DNA of 64,000 nt from Datisca glomerata (Eukaryota > Streptophyta > Magnoliopsida > Cucurbitales > Datiscaceae), in contig QANY01007347.1 of NCBI GenBank assembly GCA_003255025.1, positions 124,001 to 188,000 on the forward strand, given 5' to 3'. A model generated the notes under the pieces. It saw only the letters and a list, made by a program, of their open reading frames with translations. It was not told where the DNA came from and made no database searches. Positions 34,171-46,416 of this stretch are shown here, one piece after another. The first letter of the stretch is position 1. Each line of letters starts with the position of its first letter. The position numbers were made by a program, and so were the translations under genes.

Positions 34171-36026
34171 TGTTGGATTGGGTTTATAAAAAATTGAAGA
34201 AAATTAATGAACCACGAACGGTCCGTGGGCGGAATATAAAATTTTTTAAAACAAATATTTAATCAAATTAAATACAACCATTCAACGATTATACATGTTG
34301 GGATAAACGTATCGAGAAGAGAAAAAAAACAATTTTATACATTTTCTTGTCATGGAGAATTTCTGAATTGACTGGATCTAATTAATTGTCTCACGTTCTT
34401 CGTTCTTGAGATTTGTAGAACTTCGAATGATCTTCACACTAATAACCACTCGTAAGATTCAGAAGTATATCTCGTAAGAATATTGTTAGGAATATAGTGT
34501 GGGCTCTCTAAACAATTGAGGAAGAAAAAAATAAAATTTTCTCTCCTTGCTATTAGTTTTCGACGGCAACTGTGGGGAAAGGTGAGAGAAACTCTTTTAT
34601 GGTCTTTCTAAAACTTAACTTAGCTTAGGATTAGGTTTGCAACCCTTTTATATTAATGACAGAATTTACTCTATATCCCTATGTGATAAAACCAAAATTT
34701 ACCTCCCTTGCATTGCAATATGTGATTTACATCTCTCCTAGAGCCAAGACTGTGTCTAAATTCATCAATTCAATTTGATAAATTAAATTGATCTCTATCA
34801 ATTAATTAATTAATATCTTTTATTTACTAATCATCCAATAACTAGAAAATAAAAAATTAATTAGTTCGAACATTAATTTTAGTCTTCACTAATTTAGTGA
34901 TGACACCCCATCACATATGGGTTCGGAAAGTGTAACTTGGTCCAAAATACATTTTCGGTCCAACTGACGTTGTTTGTCATTCCTGTCTTTATGAGCTACT
35001 TCTGAGACTTAATGGATCCACATGAATAACATTATGAGATTCAAATACCGGGCTAATTTATCTCCATAAACTTCTGACCTATTTAATCCTGACACTATAT
35101 GACTCCACTATAGGTTTGATGCCGAATCAACTCTCAATTCATGCGCATTACATTTTTGTTGGTGTAAATAAACATTTATATTTCACGGTCCATAGGATAT
35201 TCTATGATGTTTTATGAATATTAGTAACAAGACTGAGATGTAAATTTAACATTTTACCCCTCTAGTTATTATTTACTTAACTCTTTTATTGACTGTGAAT
35301 AAGAATAGTATATTAGTGAATTGTCTCGTACAACTCACAATATTTTGTTTAATGACTCATATCATCGAGTACGAGCCCCGGTTTAGTTATTCACACATCC
35401 GTCAATAAATTATAAGGCAATATTATTGCTATTGCAATCTTATTGCGAATTGCATATCTGTGAATCACACAACTTCAGTATAGTTGAATCACGACCCCAA
35501 TAGCTGATGTATTATCTGGCAATTCAAACTTAATCCTTTGGCGTATTAAAGATCACAAGTAACTAGGTCAAGTTTCATATTCACTTCAGGATTAAAGTAA
35601 ACACGAAATACCATAAAGGTGTAACAATTAAATTCAGAGTTAGATAAACGGCTTTGCTCTAACCTATTTGTTACTGGTCTATTTAACTTGTTCCATAACA
35701 TGTCTAGGAAACCGTTAGAGTCTCATCTCCCATGCCCCGAGACCGACATCTTTTGGTTCAACGTAGCAGTCGTAATTGGATTTGATTGTTAAGTCGATCT
35801 TGAAACTATGAATAATATTTTGAACTATCTCAGAAGAGTTTCTCTGGAAGACTGCCCAGTCTTTACTCTTCTTTCATTGACAACCGTTCCAGGACTTAAG
35901 TAAATTATAAACAAACTTTAATTAAAGAAAACTTTCATTTATTCATAAAATTTAATAATACAAAAAATCATAACTAAATACTCATAAATAGTTATTACAC
36001 CCTACTTTATGGACATAATTCTAAAA
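34171..36026 (-). mobile_element. solo LTR, family Y copy 2 (1856 bp)
   Basis: On the minus strand it starts TTTTAGAATTATG (a mutated TGTTGGAATTATG) and ends AACCCAATCCAACA. TATAG flanks it at 34166-34170 and 36027-36031. Removing it joins the two halves of the integrase at a conserved Trp-Ala-Tyr. It aligns along its length with 28968-30761. Confidence 0.9.
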
Positions 36027-36031
36027 TATAG

Positions 36032-36560
36032 GACTGCTTATAAGACACCTTTAGGAATGTCTCCCTATAGGTTGGTCTCTGGAAAATCTTTCCATTTACA
36101 CTTAGAGCTACATCATAAATCCTTTTGAGTTGTCAAAAATCTAAACTTGGACTTGCAGGTAGAAGGAGAAAAAAGAGCATTGCAATTGAATGAATTAGAT
36201 GAATTTAGGTTATTTTGCCATGAGAATGCCAAGCTGTTCAAGGAGAAAACAAAAAAATGGCATGACAAGATGATCATGAACAGAGAGCTAAAGCTAGGGG
36301 AGCAAGTGTTGTTGTTCAACTGAAGATTAAGGCTATCAATGTACACCCCTATGGAGTTGTGGACTTACTGGATGAAAAAATAGGAAAAGAGTTCAATGTG
36401 AATGGGCAAAGAGTTAAACAATATTGGGGTGGTGAGATTGATAGAGTTAAACAATATTGGGGTGGTGAGATTGATAGAGATAAAACCTCAAACCAAATTG
36501 GTGATCCATGATGATTGAAACCCAAGTCAGGCTGTAGACTATAAATCAAGGGCTATTAGG
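36032..36560 (+). pseudogene. gypsy integrase, 3' part and C-terminal domain
   Basis: Right after the solo LTR the core continues (AYKTPLGMSPYRLVSGK in shifting frames). Then KEKTKKWHDKMIMNREL and LGEQVLLFN (about 36240-36320), and the SH3-like C-terminal domain EKIGKEFNVNGQRVKQY (about 36375-36425). The end is disturbed by a 33-bp direct duplication at 36411-36477. Confidence 0.9.
36411..36477 (+). repeat. 33-bp tandem duplication
   Basis: Two copies of GAGTTAAACAATATTGGGGT and the following 13 bases, offset exactly 33 bp, so the frame is kept (11 extra codons). Confidence 0.95.
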
Positions 36561-36600
36561 AGGCAGCGCAGGGTGTGTTTAATTCTATTTTTAATCAATC

Positions 36601-36830
36601 CTTTATTATCGTAGTTTATTTTTTGAATCAGGCTAGAATATTGCATTTTAGGTTAATATATGTTATTCAAGGAATAAATATTTATTTCTTCTAATGCTAT
36701 CTTCATCTATCAATTCTTTATCATCGTAGTTTATTTTGAATCAGGCTAGAATATTGCATTTTAGGTTAATATATGTTATTCTAGGAATAAAGATTTCTTT
36801 CTTCTAAAGCTATCTTCATCTTAAAAGCAG
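36601..36830 (+). repeat. ~115-bp tandem duplication
   Basis: CTTTATNATCGTAGTTTATT through GCTATCTTCATCT occurs twice, at 36601 and 36716, with few differences. It lies in the non-coding stretch between integrase and the extra ORF. Confidence 0.92.
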
Positions 36831-37326
36831 AATATTCCTCTCTAGGTAAGATATCTCTACTGAATATTTGATTTTATCACAAAAATCATACCCTTAAAAA
36901 GGCATTGTGCAAATGGTTGCTAAAAGAAAATCTTATGCGGGGTCCACTGTCAGGACAACTTGTAGGTGGAAAGGAAATTTTTGGGTGGTTGACTATTTTA
37001 GTACCAAGAAGGAAGTGCTACATCATCGCATATGCCACCACAACAAATATTCCCTCCAATATATGCGTCCAAAAGCTGACCAAACACTTCATCTTCATGA
37101 AGTTTCATAATTTCCCCCTAAAAATATCTGCAAATAGAAATGCCTTTTGATTTTCTTTTTGTAAGATCAAATGGTGAGGATCGCTCAAGGAGACGCTTAC
37201 CCCATTCCTTTCATAAACCATTTGATTTCAAAAAAGTCCTTCTCCTTCATCTTTAAGTGAGCCCCTATTTTCCCTATATTTCCTTTGACTAAAATTTTCT
37301 CTCTCTAAAAAATTTCTTCTTTGAAA

Positions 37327-37767
37327 ATGAGTAAATCCAAAGCAAAATTAAAGAGCTAACCAAAACTCTTTATTGCTACTAAGAGGTTCGTTAATGAAGA
37401 GGTTGAACGAAAAAGTGATTCAGACAAAGAAATTCCATGAGGAAAAGGGATTCTTGATCAAGGTGATACCCTCATTAGTCCTTCTGAAGGACATAACTGA
37501 CATTATTAGACATAGAGAATGGGAGAGGCTGTGCTCTCACCATGACACCATCTTGGTGCCTCTAGTGTTAGAGTTTTATGCAAAGTAAAGACGTGGCCAT
37601 CAGAAAGAGTCTGCGGAAAATTTTCACTAAGTCATCGATTCATATTCCCCTATCCTAGAAAGCCTTCTTCAACCCTCGAAGGATGAGGAATCTAAGAAAG
37701 AGACTGAGGACATTATCGAGCAAGGGGGAGGAGAGATGGTTAAAAAAGATGAAGAAGAGGAAATTGA
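37327..37767 (+). pseudogene. extra ORF after pol with plant-transposon-type domain, 5' part
   Basis: From ATG 37327 the frames read MSKSKAKLK, then KRFVNEEVERK, REWERLCSHHDTILVPLVLE and FYAK (37373-37588). This wording (Trp and Cys followed by PLV.EFYA) matches the family Pfam calls putative plant transposon protein (PF20167), often found after pol in Athila-type elements. Its role is unknown; the position has been called env-like. After it the frame becomes acidic (KDEEESKKETED type) and is cut by a solo LTR at 37768. Confidence 0.7.
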
Positions 37768-39562
37768 TGGTGGCTTTTAAAAATTTTTTAAAAATGAATT
37801 GTACATTTTTTCGAAAAAAAATGAAAACAAGCGCGACGCAATAGTTTCTAAAATAAAAACTTTTATTGAAAACTATTTTCAATCAAGATCCATTATATCT
37901 TTATATATTATATCTAAGATATACATGAATAGGAATCATATACCTCTTATTGTCTAGATCAAGCATCCTAAAAAACCAATGATTCGGCGTTCCCATGAAA
38001 ACCAGACTTCGAGATCCACACCAAGATCATCCAAGCCAATCCTCAATGCACTAGAACGTGTGTGGGCACATAAAATAATCAAAGACACTTTTCAGTCTCT
38101 AGATTAACTCAATACATGAGACCTAGAGATTTAGAGATTTACTAAGAAAGATTAATTTAGTGAGACAATTTATGAGAGGATACGATGATAATTCTTTCAG
38201 AGTTTTTTGATAACTTTTTTATTCACAGAGAAAATTCACCCTGATAGCAATTGTGTTCTTAACTCTCTATCAATACTAAGGCCAATAGAATAATATCAAT
38301 ATATTTTCTAGATAATGGCTTATCAGATTTTTAGGGATAAACTAAAAATAATATTTAATTTCAAAATTACCATTGTAGTGGGACCCACTGTAATTTGTGC
38401 ATACGGCACTATAGTTTTCGTGAGCTATCACAGTGCCTTACGGCACTCTGCGTCACAGCGCTATTGTAGTGCCGTGTGGCACTATAATATTGCATCCTCA
38501 CTACTGCAGTGCCTCATGTCAATCACTGATAACCGATTTAGTTAGATCAAATTATTATCTAATAATAATTTATAATTATCTAATTTCACAAATTAGATAT
38601 TCTGTCTCACTTATCGATAATTAAAAAATTAATCGATATAATTATATGTGTGCGTGTGTAATTTCTGAAATTTATATATAAATAATTCAATTAATTGATG
38701 CTTAATTAATTAATCACACATAATGATCACATAATAACATACTTGCCCAAGAAATTTTTTTTTAAGTCAGTCCTTTTCTCATGACCTGAAATATTAACAC
38801 CCTAAACTACATTATATAAAGGTGACTTGGGGACTATGAACCTATAATCTTAAGCTTCAATAAGTCAGATTATTAATTAAACTCATTAATTAAATAATTA
38901 TATTTATTAATTTCATTATTACTGCACTATAAATATGAAATTACACTCTTAGAGAATATAGAATTAATTTACAGAGTATTCTCATGTAGTCCATTGATAT
39001 AATTATTTTATATAGTTATGTCCTCTAATTAGTGGTTCATAAATTAGAGCTGGTTAAAATTATCATTTTACCCTTCTAAAGATTGAATCAAAAGATTCAA
39101 TAGACATGTATAGGAGTTCATGACTACTCAGGATTGAAACTGATCTATATATGATCATCAGATTGATGTGTAATAAATCTGTATGATAAATGAAATGTTA
39201 ATAAAGATAATAGTTCATATCGATTCGGTTATATATAATCTTATTATATAAAGTACATTCACTAAGATATCTATCCACATCAATGATCTGGATCTAGATC
39301 ACATGCATTCATAATTCTTAGCGTACTAGCAACCATTCATTAAAGGTTCTATACTTTAATATGTTGCTGGCATTTTTATTCATTAATGATCTTAATCCTC
39401 TCGTATACAATATTATAGTCTCATTAATGAATATAAATTTTTTAGATATTTATATAAATTATTCAACAATAATTTAAAAGAAAAATTATATGAAAAAAAT
39501 TAACTCCATATTTTTCATATAAAAATGTCAATACACATGCTTTGAGGGTATAACTCCCAACA
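37768..39562 (-). mobile_element. solo LTR, family X copy 2 (1795 bp)
   Basis: On the minus strand it starts TGTTGGGAGTTATACC and ends AAAAGCCACCA, with ATTGA flanks at 37763-37767 and 39563-39567. It aligns with 10004-12422 (CTCAAAGCATGTGTATTGAC, GAACTCCTATACATGTCTA). It is shorter mainly because it lacks the 186-bp tandem copy and other segments. Confidence 0.9.
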
Positions 39563-39879
39563 ATTGAGAAGGAAGCAGACAAATCTAAGAAAGAAGCAAT
39601 GGAAGAGGCTATTGAAGAAGAGGAAGTTAAAGGGAAAGAGTCTGAGACAGAAGCTAAAGGATAGTTAGAAAAATAGAAAGTAGTAAGTGAGAGTGAAAGA
39701 GAAGAGGAGATAGTTGAGAAAATTTTTGAAGAGGAGGAGGTAGAGGCAACTCCCTCTCCAAAACCTTCCCCTAAAAAGGGAGGGGATAAGGGGAAGATAA
39801 TGTTATTCACACAAAGTCCAGAATTATTGAACAACAAGATGACATAATCATGTAAGATAAAAGACAAAAGGGAAGTCAC
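39563..39879 (+). pseudogene. extra ORF after pol, 3' part
   Basis: The frame resumes after the solo LTR as a Glu/Lys-rich stretch (EKEADKSKKEAMEEAIEEEE), followed by TPSPKPSPKKGGDKGK and MLFTQSPELLNN. Two stops occur near 39663 and 39675. The composition suggests a charged, disordered tail. Nothing catalytic is visible. Confidence 0.65.
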
Positions 39880-41134
39880 CAGAGAAGAAAGTAGAGGCTA
39901 TAGCAGCAGAAGAAAGAAGAGGCTATAGCAGTAGAAGCTTCAAAGAGCTCCAAGAAAAAGCATAAAATTGATGCAAAAGAGCAAGCACTAAAAGAGCAGC
40001 TACAAGCAGAAATCAAGTGGCAGTAGGGACACTGCCAAATGCAAGTTTGGGGGAGGGACTGGGCCCTTCTTTTTAATGTCATTTTTGTTTTTAATTTCTT
40101 TGTTTTAATATTTAGGTGGTTATTTCTGCAATTTTAGTGCAAGTTTTTATTTAGAATTTTCTGGCCTTTATTGCTCAATTTCAGTTGTTAAATAAAAGAA
40201 GAATAAATAGTTTTTATAGCATGCTAAGCTAATATTGTGTAGGCTAATTCCCTATCTCTTGCACTTAGAAGTAGAATTAGATGTTTTGGGAAGTTTAGGA
40301 TGTTTTAAAATTGAGAGAGACTTAATACTCTAGCTAGGTACCCAACTCTTCTAGGAATCAGTTTAATAGCTGAATGCAAGTTTGGGGGAATGAGTGTTAT
40401 AAGCACTATGCTCCTTAAAACTCTTGGCTTTAAAGTAGAAAAAATTGTGTGAATAAAAATGTTTGAAAAGCTCCTCTACTTTAGGCTGCTGAGTAACTGG
40501 CTGTCTTCATCACCATTGTTGTCATTCGTGTCAAAAGGCAGACAAAGGCATGTGCTTGTTGCAATACAATTAAAAATGTAGCAGCCTTGGTTGTTATACT
40601 GATGAGTAACCAGGTGCCTTCATCACCAATATTCTCAATCGCATAAAAAGTAGTATGACATAATAGGTCTTGTAATCCTTATAAAAAAAAAGAAAAAGAG
40701 AAAAGAAGAGAAAAGGAAGCCAACTCAATAAAGAGTGCAGCTTAGTGTAAAATTTTCCCTTGTACTTCATGTAAATTATTTGCCCAATTTTGGATTGTAA
40801 TCGTCTATATGCATGTTGTTTCTGATAGAATTTGGATTACCTAATTAAAGTTCTTAAGTGATCTTGGTTTAAACTATTCCAAGCCTTCTGAAGAAGTAAT
40901 TCTAGCTTCTGTCACACACTCACTGAAGGGAGCTAGCAGCATCTTGTCAACAAGTTTAAAATAAAAATGCTTTAGATATTTTGTGCGCTAATCTGAGCAT
41001 GATGGCTGATATGTTTGAAATTTTTGCTTGCTTTGAAATGCAGAATTGAGTGGAGTCTAGAGTTTTTAAAGTTGTGTCTTTCTAGTTTAGGTCTGCATCA
41101 CTCGAGGAGAGTAAAGGTTTTAAGTTTGGGGGTG
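39880..41134 (+). other. gypsy 3' non-coding region
   Basis: A Lys/Gln-rich stretch fades out by 40030. GCAAGTTTGGGGG motifs occur at about 40042 and 40378 and AAGTTTGGGGGTG at 41122-41134; the last acts as polypurine tract. A phrase with GAGTAAC and CTTCATCACCA is repeated at about 40492 and 40605. No domain was seen. Confidence 0.7.
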
Positions 41135-42627
41135 TGTTGACTCTGGGATTTTAGAGTCATCTTTGCATTTCTAAGTCTGAATTGTTGCTTATCTTAGGGT
41201 GATTTAGTGTTTTTAATGCTTAAGTCTTAGTTATTTTCTATTTATTTAGTTTTGGGCTTAATGTTGTTATTATGTTAGCATTATAATTGTTTTTACAAAT
41301 TTATGCAGTAGAGTTTCTTTTATTCAGAACCCCTTGCAAAGCTTGAGATCTTTAGATGCGATAGCAGGGCCAGATGTTGTTATAGCTATAGCATTACAAT
41401 GCAAACTTGGTGAAAGGTTTGTTGTGTAGTCTAGCTGGCACTGAAAGAGAAAAGGAGATCTCCGTGCATCAGAAATGGTTATTACAGGTGTCCTCAGCGC
41501 TTGCATATGTGGTCCTCAATTCTTGGAAGCTCGACGCATCCTCTTGCTATGAAGAAACCCAAATCTCAAGGCTCTTATATAAGGAAAGTGCAATCTTTTT
41601 GGAGGGTAGCTTTCAAGGAGAATTAAGAGGAGCTAACATTGCATTGTACGAAGGAGACATTTTATGCAAAAAGAAATAGGAGGAAGAAGACAGAAAAGGA
41701 AATAAGGGAAGCAAGGTAGAAGACACAGCCAAGAATATTCATTTATTCTTCTTCGCTCTCACTTGTTTTTGCATCATTTTACTCTATGTTTATCTTCATT
41801 CTGGTTTTTAATCTACTGGAAAAATGGAAATGAGATGTTACATTTATGTTCTTAAGCTCATTATGACCTAAATACCCAAAGCTAATATGGTAATGAAATT
41901 TGATATTACTTTATCTTATTAATGCAGTTTCCATTATTATACACTCTTTAGCATTAATTTCAAGTAAGCTTAAAGTTGATTTCCTTTACTGATTGGCCAT
42001 CTTTATTAGAATATAAGTTAGATCAAGGTTTGGAAAGAAGTTTAATGGAATAGACTTGAATGAAGCATGGGGACTTAAATAAAAAATACATTAAAAATGA
42101 ATCGTGTAGATCTAAGTGCTTTGTGGGTAGCATAGACATATGAGCCCACCTTGTAAACCTTTTTACTAGAACTTAGGAAATCAATATTTAATTTGAATTT
42201 AAGCTTAGACATAAGATTAATTAAGGTTGAGATTGGTAATCGCATGGACGATAGTTCATTGTGCTTTAGAGTTAAGGTTAATGCTACTGAGATGTTATAG
42301 CAACAAAACATAGTTAATTAAGATAAATTAATTGATAGGGGATTTAACCATACTAGCTTCCATCACCATTGAATATCTCATTTATATTAAGTTAGTTTCT
42401 TACTCTACAAGTGTTATCTCATACAACTTTATTAGTCATCTTAATCTCAAGTTATTTTTTTTACTATTTTGATTCATCATTATTGTTACTGCCTTTCTTG
42501 CAAGTTAAATCTATTTTCGTCCAATATATTGCATATTCACACTAGACCCTGTGCAGATCGACACTCACTTACTACGTTGTTACTTGTTAACGATATGTGC
42601 ACTTGTATAAACATAAATCACACAACA
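41135..42627 (+). repeat. Athila-like 3' LTR (about 1.49 kb)
   Basis: It begins TGTTGACTCTGGG right after the polypurine tract and is taken to end AAATCACACAACA at 42627. A TATA box (CTTATATAAGG) is at about 41573. With no second LTR in the window the right end rests on the CA and on sequence after it resembling a primer site, so it could be off. Confidence 0.65.
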
Positions 42628-42808
42628 TGTGCCTTGTTACAGACTAAGTTAAATGCTTGGTAGCTGGACCATAAGAACTTATGTTCCTAGATGAAATAAA
42701 TTGTGAATCATAGTAAATGATAGTAGTTTCAGAATAAGTACGATGACTTGAATTTATTGAATTCTTAGAAAATAAGCAACCTCAAATGGATGAATAAAAT
42801 TCCAAAAA
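42628..42808. other. short junction between two gypsy elements
   Basis: TGTGCCTTGTTACAGAC right after the LTR end looks like a decayed Asp-type primer site. The rest is AT-rich and unidentified. Confidence 0.4.
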
Positions 42809-44130
42809 TTATGAACTTAAGTAAACTAAAGCTAGAGATGTACGACATTCTGATTTTGGGGGTACAATGTTTCCACTCGAGTCTTGCATTGTGTATGCCC
42901 CAGGACTGGTTATCTGAACTATCTTGTAGGGAATTTCACAGTTAGGCTCTCGCTTTCTGCTGTTGAGTTCCTGAGTGTCTGGCAAGACTCGTCTTAGAAC
43001 TAGGTCTCTGAACTTAGATTGTCTGGGGTTGACCAGCTTTGTAATATTTAGTGGATATATCTCCATCTTGATGACTGCTACTTCTCTTTATCCTTCTAGG
43101 TTACCTAAGGCATCGATCATCGCTTCAACATTCGATTCGTCAAAGGACATTTGAGTCTAGTGTGATGACAAACCAATTTCAACCAGGATAACTTCTTCTG
43201 TCCATAAGTCAATGCAAATGATATTTCTCTAGTAGGGGACCATTCAGTAGTCCTGTATGACCACAATATTGTTGCTAGTTCATCAACCATTTTTCCTTAA
43301 CCTACTTGAGTCACTTTTTCAATGTGCTGATGAGGGTATATTTTGTTGCTTCAAATTGTCCATTCACCTGTTGATGGAGGGGCGTATAAAATCTCAGTTG
43401 GATGCTCAAGCCTTTGTATAAATCTTAGAGAAAGTTTCTAGTCAATTGTGGTTCGTTTTGTGACGCAATGACCCTTGGGATGCCAAACCTTCATATTACA
43501 TGTTTCCACAAAAATTTCTTAACGCTTTCTCCTTCACATTTGCAAATGGCCCTGCTTCTACCCACTTGGAGAAGTAACTAGTCACGACGAGGAAAAAATG
43601 TTTCTATGTTGGGGCCATAGGCAAAGGCCTTATAATATCCATTCCCCACTACATAAACGACCATGTTACAAGAACAACGTGGAGCTTGATACAGGATCTG
43701 AGTAAAGAGTTGACACTTGTCACACTTTCAAACATACTAAGCTGCATTGCGATCCATTTTCAGCTAATATTATTCAATCATCCTTTCTTTTTGGGTAAGT
43801 GATCTTGCGCATCAATAATTTCTGCATTGCCCTTCATGAAGTTCTCCCAGAACATATTGAGCTTGTTCACTCTTCAAACATCTAAGATATGGTCTATGAG
43901 ATGATTTCTATATAATACTCCATGAAGATTGAATATCTGGCCTCTTGCATTCCAATTTTCCGGGCCAATGACTTATCAACTGGCAAGCTTCTGAATCAAT
44001 AAAATTTTTAATAGCATTGATCCATGTAACATCCATTGCTTGAGATGAATTCTTAGTACAAAGGACCTCAGATGAAATGCCTGGAGTGTACAGAACACTT
44101 GGCTTGGGAAGGAACTACCTGAGATCGATG
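42809..44130 (-). pseudogene. Tat-like integrase
   Basis: The C-terminal domain is open at 42809-43066 (LVLRRVLPDTQELNSRKREP, ITSPGAYTMQDSSGN). The core lies at about 43080-43640, with MDIIRPLPMAPT (first Asp), YFSKWVEAGPFANVKEKALR and LRNFCGNM; the second Asp region is out of frame. The N-terminal part towards 44130 is decayed. A stop replaces Gln or Lys in several motifs. Confidence 0.85.
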
Positions 44131-44329
44131 TCTATAGCTGAAGCCACATTTTTCCAATACGTTTGCATGACTTGTTCAAACTTCTCAGACGTTACTTGAT
44201 TTCCAAGTGTTGAAAAGACTTTTGAATCTTTGTGACCCTTTTCAAGTAGGCAGGCATCTTCTAATCTTTAGCTTGGTAGTTCCCATTCATCCGATCCATG
44301 ATAAGTTGCGAGTCGTTTAACACTTTCAA

Positions 44330-44560
44330 CTTCATTGCCCCCATTTCCAGGCTAAGTCCAATCCAGCTATGATAGCTTCATATTCTATCTCATTGTTAGA
44401 TGTACAGAAACCAAACCTTATAGAATGATCCATAATCGTGCCTTTAGGTGTTTATAATATTAAACCAGCACCGCATACTTTCATGTTAGCCGAACCATCT
44501 ACATATAAGACCCAAAGATCTAAAGTTGGCACATGAGATTTATTGTCTATGTTTTGGTAT
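44330..44560 (-). pseudogene. Tat-like RNase H
   Basis: The minus strand reads LWVLYVDGSANMKVCGAGLI and, after one stop, SIRFGFCTSNNEIEYEAIIA. Asp in YVDGS and Glu in NEIEYEA are catalytic residues of RNase H. The segment between this and RT (44560-44840) carries decayed linker. Confidence 0.87.
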
Positions 44561-44843
44561 TGTTGGTTTGTTGGAGATCTAGTATCCATTTCCATATCGA
44601 GGATTGCAGGTGTCATGTTTACAAAAAAGTCAAGAGCTTAGGCCATGGCTGGTATGAAATATTAAATTCTCTAAGCTAGACCGCCAACTTCATCAATTTG
44701 TCTAACACGTCTGGCTTGTGAAGGACTGCCCGAAGAGGATGATTGATTCTAACTGTTATCAAGTGACTTTGAAAATATGGTCTGAGCTTCTTTGTTGCAA
44801 TGTTAGATGCCCAGCCCAACTTCTCCATCTGAGAATATCGTCT

Positions 44844-45730
44844 CTATGTCAAAGAGAAACTTGCTAACATAGTCAATATGCTCTCTTCTTCCCCTTGAAT
44901 GAGGTCAGAGCTCATTGCGGTGGAGGATACAGCTAAGTAGAGGAATAGTGTCTCGACATCTTTAGGTTTGGTCGATAGTGGAGGATTTGTCAAGTACTGC
45001 TTCATGTATGAAAAAGCTCCATTGCACTCTTCTGTCCACCCAAAGATTTTACTTCCTTTCAAAATGTTGAAGATTGGAAAGTGTTTGCCTGATGATTGAG
45101 AAATAAATTGATTGAGCATAGCGATTTATCTGCTCAATTTCTGAATTTCCTTGATGAACCTTGGCGACAACATGTCTATGATTTCCTGGATCTTTTTTGG
45201 GTTGGCCTCAATGTTATGCTTGGTTACGAGATGCCCAAGAAACATTCCTGAGGATACACCGAAAGGACACTTTGACAAATTAAGTTTCATATTATATAAA
45301 TTTAGTACCTCAAAAGTTGGCGCAGATTGCCAACATGATATTTTGCTTTAGGTGACTTGACAAACATGCATTTCATATATACTTCCATTTTCAATCACAA
45401 GTAATCTTTGAACATTCGGTTGACTAGGTGTTGATAGCCTGCCTCGACATTTTTTAGTCCAAACGGTATGACCTTGTAATAGTAAGTCCCCCACTCTATA
45501 ACGACTGATGTTTTCTCCTAGTCAGCGGGGTGCATAGTGAGCTGGTTGTATCTTGAGAATGCATCCATAAAGCTAAGAATTTCATAGCTTGTGGTGGCAC
45601 GATGAGTTAATCAACCTTTGGCAAAATAAAATTATCCTTTTGACAAGCCATGTTCAAAGCCGTGAAATCTATGCAGATTCTCCATTTTCTATTTTTCTTC
45701 TTGACATCGGCATATTGGAAAAACAGTTTG
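44844..45730 (-). pseudogene. Tat-like reverse transcriptase
   Basis: From right to left: WRICIDFTALNMACQKDNFI (about 45610-45700), MDAFSRYNQLTMHP (about 45525-45570), the active-site region near 45368-45379 now YMKC instead of YxDD, and an open frame 44844-45119 with LNQFISQSSGKHFPIF, FGWTEECNGAFSYMKQYL and LYLAVSSTAMSSDLIQ. Both catalytic Asp of the YxDD box are lost. Confidence 0.88.
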
Positions 45731-46416
45731 GATATTAAACCTTCCTCATAAATCCTGCATATAACAACCTCTATGTTTCTTCATTAATCATAGCATTACA
45801 CTATGGCATAAAATTCCTATGCTTCTGTCTTACGATTTTATAAGTTGGATCAACTTCCAACATGTGAGTAATGATTGCTGGATCTACACCCGACATGTAT
45901 GATATTGACCATGAAAAAGTATCTCAATTCTCTATCAGCAAATCAATGAAGATTTTCCTTAAGTCGTTGCTCAACCTTGTGCCGATCTTTACTACTTTTT
46001 TCAAATTAGTTGAATGTATCTGAACCTCGACTGTCTCTTTAGTGGGGGAGTCATATTGTACTTGGTCAAAAACTTCTGAACCCCCTTCCGTAATTACTAT
46101 GCTGAACTACCAGGCTACATGCTGGCCATATAATGACGTGAAGATGTTTATTGGTCTCCCACAATCTCTTGAATACCCTAGCTAGTTTAAAGCTTTATCT
46201 TTTAAGGCTTCATGAACGGACAACTTTCATGATATGGATCTGAAAAATGATCGATTATCACAGTGTAAGCTGAATATGATTCTACCACCTGGAACTCTGT
46301 CATCTTGTTCACACTTTTAGCCTTCACCGGAGGATGACGCTTCTTATTGAGTTGGTAACTGCTCCATTCTACCCTATCAATTTAGTTTCTGGCCGTTTCA
46401 TACAAGATTCATCAAC

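Larger units (their letters stand above)
32067..42627 (+). mobile_element. Athila-like Ty3/gypsy element, 5'-truncated, with two nested solo LTRs
   Basis: The order is RT, RNase H, integrase, an extra ORF, a long 3' non-coding stretch with AAGTTTGGGGG motifs, polypurine tract and 3' LTR. RT before integrase defines Ty3/gypsy; RT wording and the extra ORF suggest Athila. gag, protease and the 5' LTR are missing. Solo LTRs at 34171-36026 and 37768-39562 interrupt integrase and the extra ORF. Without them the remnant is about 6.9 kb. Confidence 0.88.

Noticed and set aside
39463..40082. 138-codon and 68-codon minus-strand frames, Ser/Phe-rich
   Set aside because: They are antisense to the Glu/Lys-rich tail of the gypsy extra ORF; Ser/Phe richness is the mirror of Glu/Lys codons.
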